In this document: positions 6,163 through 10,514 of the stretch, piece by piece
Layout: each line of letters begins with the position of its first letter
Numbering within the stretch: position 1 is the first letter of the stretch
Assembly (NCBI GenBank): GCA_014523685.1
Contig: JAATVT010000095.1
Span: forward strand, 1-10,514
Reading direction: 5' to 3'
From: Nitrososphaerales archaeon TH5893
GTDB taxonomy: Archaea > Thermoproteota > Nitrososphaeria > Nitrososphaerales > Nitrososphaeraceae
DNA: 10,514 nucleotides
Translations under genes and position numbers: made by a program
Notes under the pieces: generated by a model
What the model was told of the DNA's origin: nothing
What the model saw: only the letters and a program-made list of their open reading frames with translations
The model's database searches: none

Positions 6163-6310
6163 ATGGATTTCTTCTTAGAAATCTCTCGCTGATAGATCAT
6201 TTTCAAAAAACACACTGGCAAAGGAAGTTGGAATACCAAAATCGATTAGAGCATACGGCAAAATATTAGAGACAGGTTGGCCAATCATAATTTTATATAA
6301 GGAGGAATAG
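6163..6310 (+). pseudogene. Frameshifted remnant resembling the alkyltransferase (AGT/ATL) DNA-binding segment
   Basis: From ATG 6163 one frame reads MDFFLEISR and stops at 6190. The next frame, from about 6191, continues KNTLAKEVGIPKSIRAYGK and then ILETGWPIIIL to TAG 6308. Removing one base near 6190 joins them into a 48-residue protein. The pattern LAKEVGIPK, RAxG and PIII follows the winged-helix DNA-binding part of O6-alkylguanine-DNA alkyltransferases and alkyltransferase-like proteins, but the PCHR (or PWHR) active-site motif that should follow PIII is replaced by LYKEE. The frame upstream of 6163 (from 6103) also looks coding (FSKQISRISEYIRDFHPKPL), so the gene may once have been longer. 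The match is short and partial; another helix-turn-helix family is possible. It ends 12 bases before the polymerase start and contains that gene's TATA box. Confidence 0.35.
6290..6300 (+). promoter_or_regulatory. TATA box for the DUF72-DinB gene
   Basis: ATTTTATATAA, centred about 27 bases before TTG 6323, the best TATA match in the window. It supports TTG as a leaderless start. The GGAGG at 6301-6305 is 17 bases from TTG, too far for a normal Shine-Dalgarno site and probably not transcribed. Confidence 0.55.
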
Positions 6311-6322
6311 CAAAAAAAGACT

Positions 6323-8203
6323 TTGAAGTACTACGTCGGTTGCTCAGGTTGGGCTTATTCATCATGGACTGACTTCTACCCAGACACTTTGGATGAAAAA
6401 GATTATCTTGCCCATTATTCCAAGGTTTTTGACTTTGTAGAATTAGATCTTGGAAGCATTCAGCAGGAAGTTAAGGCAGTCAGAAGAAGTAATTATTATT
6501 CGGGTCTACCTACTAGAAATACAATCAAAAAATGGTCTGAGCAAACCCCTATTGATTTTCGCTTCACTTTGAAATTGCCTGTTACCATCACTAACAATAC
6601 AGACAGGATGGGAGAATTTTTGGAGGTACTTGCTCCATTAGAAGAGAAGATTCTTGCACTTGTGGTTCATCAAACTTCACTTAATATTAAGGAAGGTAGA
6701 CAATGGCTTGAAGAGCTATTGGACGTCTGCTCTTATCATGATTATTCGGTGGCATTGGAATTTGATCAATATTCTTGGTACCAGGACCTGATCTATAATA
6801 TTTTAAAAAGACACAAGGCTGCGCTAATTTGGTCAGATATTGTTGGTCATAGAAGGCGTCACTATTACCCCGTAGTTACGGGAGATTTTCTATACCTGAG
6901 AATTAATGTAAATGAAAGGAAGTGGATCGAAAAAATAGGAGAAGAAATAAGAAATGATGGAGAAGATATTGATTTTGCTGCTATAGTTGTCGACAAACCT
7001 TCAGAAGCGAACAAAGTCTTAGACCTGCTTTCTTTACCACAAAAAAAATACGGACATGAACAATGGGTTGGTAGAATAATTATGTGTGTCGACCTAGATG
7101 CTTTCTTTCCGTCATGCGAAGAGCTTAGAGATCCGTCACTCACAGGAAAACCACATGCTGTAATCATGACAGATGAGCAAAAGGGAAATATAACCAAGGG
7201 TGCGGTGGCCTCATGTTCATATGAAGCTAGAAAGGTCGGTATCAGATCAGCCATGTCACTGACACGGGCTAAAGAATTGTATCCTGCACTCATATTAAAT
7301 CCTGTTGGAATTCCCTATTATAGAGCGATTTCGGAAAAAGTTATGAGAATATTAGAAGAATATGCTGACTCTGTAGAGAAGTCTAGTATAGATGAAGCGT
7401 ACCTGGACTGTACTCTTAGGATAAATTCTGATGCCCCTGTTGCAATTGAAGAATATGCCTTAAGAATAAAAAAATCAATAAGAGAGAATATCGGACTTTT
7501 ATCATCTATAGGTGTGGCTAATACTAAATCTGCAGCAAAAATTGCTTCCGATTATCAAAAACCTGATGGTCTCACAATTATATCCCCAGGTAAATTGTCA
7601 GCATTTTTCGAAAATATGGTTGTAGAAGCAATATCCGGAATAGGAACTAAGACTCAGCAAGTATTAAAAGAAGAGTTTAAAACTAAAACCATAGGGCAGC
7701 TCGCTAAGCAAAACGTTCAGAAACTAATAGACAGATTTGGCAGAAGACATGGATTATGGATGTGGCAAGTAGCTAATGGGCGCGATACAGAGGCAGTCAC
7801 GCCTAGAAATGACAACATCTCTATCAGCGCAGAGCAAACATTATATCCATTTACGAAAGACAAGGAAAAGATACTGAATTACATCGATGAATTAGTTGAT
7901 GAAGTTTATGATAGAGTAAATAGAAGGGGTTACGAATTTAGAACAGTAGGTATTAAGATTGTTAGATCTGATTTTTTAATTGAAACAAGGGAGATATCGT
8001 ATTCTTCCTACCAAAATAGGCAAGAAAGCATTGGTAGTGTAGTAGAAGCTCTACTTGACAAATTTTCTTTTTGGTCTTCAGATATAAAGAATCCTGCTAC
8101 GAAGGCCATTACTGTTAGAAAAGTTGGAATAAAACTATCCAATTTGATTCATATAGAGAAGAAAAATCCAGTTGAACAAAGAACTTTGCCAGAGTATTTC
8201 TAA
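6323..8203 (+). CDS. dinB: DUF72 (YecE-like) domain fused to a DinB/Dpo4-type translesion DNA polymerase
   Basis: One 626-residue frame from TTG 6323. Residues 1-245 are a complete DUF72 TIM-barrel-like domain: GCSGW (6-10), FYP (18-20), VELD (39-42), FRFTLKLP (79-86) and a C-terminal DKPSEANKVLDLL. The usual VEINSTFY region is altered and carries a longer insert (43-63). Residues 252-626 are a full Y-family polymerase: CVDLDAFF (255-262; metal ligands D257, D259; likely steric gate F262), YEARKVGIRSAM (300-311), SSIDEAYLD (354-362; D357, E358), SIGVANTKSAAKIASD (395-410), helix-hairpin-helix AISGIG (436-441) and a little-finger domain (about 500-610). The last eight residues, QRTLPEYF, form a PIP box for PCNA. 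It should copy past damaged bases. ATG 7082 (M254) would give the polymerase alone. What DUF72 does is unknown; the fusion suggests a role in damage tolerance. Confidence 0.93.
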   Translation: MKYYVGCSGWAYSSWTDFYPDTLDEKDYLAHYSKVFDFVELDLGSIQQEVKAVRRSNYYSGLPTRNTIKKWSEQTPIDFRFTLKLPVTITNNTDRMGEFLEVLAPLEEKILALVVHQTSLNIKEGRQWLEELLDVCSYHDYSVALEFDQYSWYQDLIYNILKRHKAALIWSDIVGHRRRHYYPVVTGDFLYLRINVNERKWIEKIGEEIRNDGEDIDFAAIVVDKPSEANKVLDLLSLPQKKYGHEQWVGRIIMCVDLDAFFPSCEELRDPSLTGKPHAVIMTDEQKGNITKGAVASCSYEARKVGIRSAMSLTRAKELYPALILNPVGIPYYRAISEKVMRILEEYADSVEKSSIDEAYLDCTLRINSDAPVAIEEYALRIKKSIRENIGLLSSIGVANTKSAAKIASDYQKPDGLTIISPGKLSAFFENMVVEAISGIGTKTQQVLKEEFKTKTIGQLAKQNVQKLIDRFGRRHGLWMWQVANGRDTEAVTPRNDNISISAEQTLYPFTKDKEKILNYIDELVDEVYDRVNRRGYEFRTVGIKIVRSDFLIETREISYSSYQNRQESIGSVVEALLDKFSFWSSDIKNPATKAITVRKVGIKLSNLIHIEKKNPVEQRTLPEYF

Positions 8204-8219
8204 CTGTGTTACTAAAAAA

Positions 8220-8236
8220 CGTGAGGGATCCTCATG
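8220..8236 (+). terminator. Small hairpin downstream of the DUF72-DinB gene
   Basis: CGTGAGG and CCTCATG pair (one G-U) around a GAT loop, 17 bases after the stop. A T5 run follows at 8281-8285. It could mark a transcription end, though hairpins are not required in archaea. Confidence 0.25.
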
Positions 8237-8413
8237 GTTAGAAACTCTCGAAAAAAGTATGAACCTTCAATGCAACTAGATTTTTGATTTATTTTGCTTG
8301 CATTCATAACTAAAAGTTAAGGATAAGTTAAGGAAACTAAGTAATTTTTATCGATGTCGCAGGAAGGGTCTTGAATATCTTCTCAATTCATTAACTAATC
8401 ATCGCTATCACTG

Positions 8414-9565
8414 TTACGCATCAGCTGCATTCTCATTTTCTGGCTCTTCCTCTTCTACAGTATCATTATTCTCTTCATCGCTACCACTAGAATCATCCTC
8501 ATCTCCATCATTGTCTTTGCATAAATCAGGATTGATTTCACAATCATCTGATTCCTCTTCTTCCTCTGTTTCCCTATCTGCATCTTCACATTGTTCACCT
8601 GTGCAGTTGTCAACGTCATATATTCCGCCCTTACCACCATCACCTCGAACTTCAACATCATCAGAATCACCATCCGCTTCTCCGTCATCCTTATTGCCGT
8701 CATTATTTTTGTTATCATCATCTTCTTCAGCTACTGCCTCTTCCTCTTCAGTACCACAGACTTCAAATCCATTCTCACTTAGATCGGAACATATAATCCT
8801 GTAGACAAGTTGCTGAAATACTGGATCCGACTCACTAGCCGTCATGTCCGCTTGGTTTATTATGACGACTCCAGATGATATATCCGCAGAGTCTAGCTGG
8901 AACTGTATAGAGTCATTAGGGGATGGTTTTATCCCTAAAGCATTAACATCCATTACTCCAGAATATATTCCAGAGGTACCATTTTCAAATTCCACAGAAG
9001 CAATGAAATAATGTTTCCCTGGGTGATCTATTTCCAACGCAACTCTCTCGCCCAAAGGAATATCTTTCCAATAATTTGCTTCCTCTAATATATCGTCTCG
9101 TGAATCATACGATTTTATCGGTCCTATCAATACATTTTCAACAATCGGGGCCCTCTCTTCAAACCCAGTTAGTTGTGTATCAAGACGAAATGTGACTATT
9201 GGAAAAAATTCTGAGAGTTTACCTTCTCCTTCACCTGCTTTAAGGTCCATTAATTTTCCGTCATACTTTTCATTTATTATGGATGCTCGTAACGGAAGTT
9301 GAGTATCCCCCATTTTGTTATCAGTCACTGACAATGAATTTGGTAATATTTGACTGGGAGGAGTCTGATTGGTTACGGTGGGAGCCGTGGCCATCTTCTG
9401 CTGCTGTGCATTCACATCATGTGTACGCGGTGAATAATAAATTGAAAAAGATGATAGTATTAATAGTATCAAACAAGAGAGTAGAACTAGATCGATATTA
9501 TCAATATTTTTTGGATGCCTTATATTCTCTGATTTTCTCCTTGTAATTGGTTTTTTGATTTCCAC
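8414..9565 (-). CDS. Membrane-anchored or secreted protein with a highly acidic C-terminal tail
   Basis: A 383-residue protein of no family I recognise. The N-terminus is basic (residues 4-19) followed by one hydrophobic segment (about 24-44), giving a signal peptide or anchor with the bulk outside; NAQQQ after it resembles a cleavage region. A Thr/Pro/Gln linker (58-80) leads to a beta-rich globular domain (about 90-270) with C259 and C270. From about 273 the sequence is dominated by Glu and Asp, including EEEE, EEDDD and EEEEE runs. Two Cys pairs (C321/C326, C342/C349) lie within it, and CEINPDLCKDNDGDEDD is reminiscent of calcium-binding thrombospondin type-3 motifs. Metal or cation binding at the cell surface is plausible. 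GTG 9565 is chosen because a clear TATA box lies about 25 bases upstream; no ATG fits. The plus-strand Ser-rich frames opposite are shadows of the acidic tail. Confidence 0.8.
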   Translation of the reverse strand: MEIKKPITRRKSENIRHPKNIDNIDLVLLSCLILLILSSFSIYYSPRTHDVNAQQQKMATAPTVTNQTPPSQILPNSLSVTDNKMGDTQLPLRASIINEKYDGKLMDLKAGEGEGKLSEFFPIVTFRLDTQLTGFEERAPIVENVLIGPIKSYDSRDDILEEANYWKDIPLGERVALEIDHPGKHYFIASVEFENGTSGIYSGVMDVNALGIKPSPNDSIQFQLDSADISSGVVIINQADMTASESDPVFQQLVYRIICSDLSENGFEVCGTEEEEAVAEEDDDNKNNDGNKDDGEADGDSDDVEVRGDGGKGGIYDVDNCTGEQCEDADRETEEEEESDDCEINPDLCKDNDGDEDDSSGSDEENNDTVEEEEPENENAADA

Positions 9566-9583
9566 AATAGTATTTCCATGACG

Positions 9584-9595
9584 AGATTTATAGAG
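9584..9595 (-). promoter_or_regulatory. TATA box for the acidic-tail protein gene
   Basis: Minus-strand CTCTATAAATCT, with TATAAA centred about 25 bases before GTG 9565. It fixes the start as a leaderless GTG. Confidence 0.55.
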
Positions 9596-9669
9596 TTATT
9601 AAATACAAAACTATACCAAAAATTACTAGAATAAACTATCTGATTTAATTCCGGAATTTTTGTATTCAT

Positions 9670-9987
9670 ATGATTTCTATGACATTAATATTGATTCTTG
9701 CGTTGAAAACGTAACTCGCTCAAGATTTGCTTGGGAGGGTCTTTATCAAAAGCACCATTTCGAAGCATCCCTGATCAAATTAAAAATCGTGATGAAGATA
9801 TTATACAAATCTCAGCTCCAGGGTAGGAGATACGGATTTAAGTACAAATATAGTTGAGATATTTCTATTTGATGATGAAAAACATAAACTTCAAGATTTA
9901 GATAAACTCATTCTGCCCCCAAGCAATCCTGAAGAGAACTCATACTGCGTTGACCAAGATAATCTAGATTGTGCATCGATAACATAA
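9670..9987 (+). pseudogene. Broken small secreted protein gene, repairable to about 105 residues
   Basis: ATG 9670 opens a signal-peptide-like start, MISMTLILILALKT, then meets TAA at 9712. The same frame continues LAQDLLGRVFIKSTISKHP to TGA 9772. The next frame carries on with DQIKNRDEDIIQISAPG to TAG near 9824, and the first frame then resumes with GDTDLSTNIVEIFLFDDEK and ends CVDQDNLDCASIT at TAA 9985-9987. Dropping one C from the CCC at 9769-9771 and adding one G to the GGG at 9821-9823 restores one frame, leaving the early TAA as the only stop. The result is a short exported, acidic protein of no known family. A TTG-started ORF (9660-9857) covers part of this but turns basic and out of character after about residue 35, so I regard it as a mixed frame. 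Confidence 0.35.
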
Positions 9988-10173
9988 TTAAATTAGCCCA
10001 CTTTTTGATAACTCATTGAAAATGTTAATAAGGAAAGGTTGGTCAGTCAAAAAGTCGACGGTTAATAGGGTTTCTTCCTCTTCTAATATCGTCTCCTTAT
10101 GTTCAATGCATTTAAAAATAGTAATACATAAGATAGTCACATTAAGCCTAATAAATCCAAAAAAAGGAAACGA
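9988..10173. other. Intergenic gap before the winged-helix gene
   Basis: AT-rich with no gene I can support. The ORF 10016-10219 runs through it but overlaps the real downstream gene in another frame and has no coding character. Confidence 0.4.
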
Positions 10174-10514
10174 ATGTCAACCAATGAGATCACTGATGAA
10201 GACATCAACTATTTCTTGACAACTCTAAGAAAGGTGGAAGGAGGCTACCCTAGGATCAGAGATCTACGAAGAATTCTTGAACCGCGTTTGAATCTTTTCA
10301 AGATAAATACAATACTAAGGTATTTGGAAAGATCAAAGAGATTGCAAACTGACCTTGACGGAAACATCATCTGGATTCGTGAGGACAACAATAATGCCAA
10401 TCAGCTAAGCTTAGGGGAGAGAGCTTATGTATCCAAAGAATTCTTAGATTATTTTTCTAAAAATGAAAAATGTCGGTCTGGAGAAGGAGATACAGGCATT
10501 GAAAAAGAAGAATG
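10174..10514 (+). CDS. Winged-helix DNA-binding-like protein, 3' end beyond the window
   Basis: ATG 10174 opens a frame with no stop through 113 codons to the right edge. Residues 8-20 (DEDINYFLTTLRK) make a first helix, 25-36 (YPRIRDLRRILE) a second, and 41-56 (LFKINTILRYLERSKR) the likely recognition helix. LQTDLDGNIIWIRE (57-70) then has the beta-hairpin shape of a wing. This suits a transcription regulator or DNA-binding adaptor. A charged linker follows (NNNANQ, then KNEKCRSGEGDTGIEKEE), so another domain may lie outside the window. AAGGAAACG just before ATG is a weak ribosome-binding-like site, and a TAATAAAT element lies about 21 bases upstream. The overlapping frame 10016-10219 is a shadow. 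The exact family cannot be named from this part. Confidence 0.6.
   Translation, partial: MSTNEITDEDINYFLTTLRKVEGGYPRIRDLRRILEPRLNLFKINTILRYLERSKRLQTDLDGNIIWIREDNNNANQLSLGERAYVSKEFLDYFSKNEKCRSGEGDTGIEKEE

Noticed and set aside
6301..6305. GGAGG as a Shine-Dalgarno site for the polymerase fusion
   Set aside because: It is 17 bases from TTG 6323 and overlaps the TATA region, so it is probably not in the mRNA.
6865..7293. 142-residue minus-strand ORF
   Set aside because: Entirely antisense to the catalytic part of the DinB domain; a shadow frame.
8234..8287. 17-residue ORF ending SMQLDF, resembling a PIP-like tail
   Set aside because: Far too short, no promoter, and overlaps a hairpin after the polymerase gene.
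8455..8804. Ser-rich plus-strand and Met-rich minus-strand ORFs
   Set aside because: Products of reading the GAA/GAT-rich acidic tail in other frames.
9871..9932. Possible C/D box RNA (TGATGA ... CTGA)
   Set aside because: The boxes fall inside coding-like sequence of the broken secreted gene, with no terminal stem or paired C'/D' boxes.

Overview
The window looks like AT-rich accessory chromosome of an ammonia-oxidising type archaeon (Nitrososphaeria/Thaumarchaeota, most like the soil Nitrososphaerales). This is inferred from four things: a Dpo4-like Y-family DNA polymerase ending in a PCNA-binding motif, secreted beta-sandwich and propeller proteins with many N-glycosylation sequons, small zinc-ribbon proteins, and archaeal TATA boxes about 25-31 bases ahead of start codons, which implies mostly leaderless mRNAs. 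There is no rRNA, tRNA, IS element or CRISPR array that I can see. Genes are mostly single, well spaced and on alternating strands.

Layout. Bases 1-877 (minus) hold a ParA/MinD-type ATPase split by an in-frame amber codon and running off the left edge. Bases 1001-1803 hold an orphan secreted-type fragment and two weak small ORFs. At 1853-2094 two tiny single-pass membrane proteins are transcribed divergently, the right one overlapping the 3' end of a dCMP deaminase (2074-2604, minus). Bases 2605-3078 are non-coding. A zinc-ribbon protein (3079-3294), a GC-richer hairpin (3342-3396), a secreted beta-sandwich protein (about 3546-4151) and a second zinc-ribbon protein (4416-4610) follow on the plus strand. 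A secreted PQQ-type sugar dehydrogenase (4707-5993) is on the minus strand.

The centrepiece is 6323-8203, one open frame joining a complete DUF72 (YecE-like) domain to a complete DinB-type translesion polymerase with a C-terminal PIP box. A frameshifted remnant resembling the DNA-binding part of alkylguanine-DNA alkyltransferases lies directly upstream. Bases 8414-9565 (minus) encode a membrane-anchored or secreted protein with a very acidic tail. Bases 9670-9987 hold a broken small secreted gene that can be rebuilt with two homopolymer corrections and one stop reversal. A winged-helix protein starts at 10174 and runs off the right edge.

How the parts fit: the polymerase fusion, the alkyltransferase-like remnant and the dCMP deaminase all concern DNA damage or nucleotide supply. 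They are not in one operon, so a shared pathway is only a suggestion. The other recurring theme is envelope proteins (sugar dehydrogenase, beta-sandwich protein, acidic-tail protein, tiny membrane proteins). Three separate lesions in otherwise coding-like sequence point either to a decaying accessory region or to consensus errors in the assembly.
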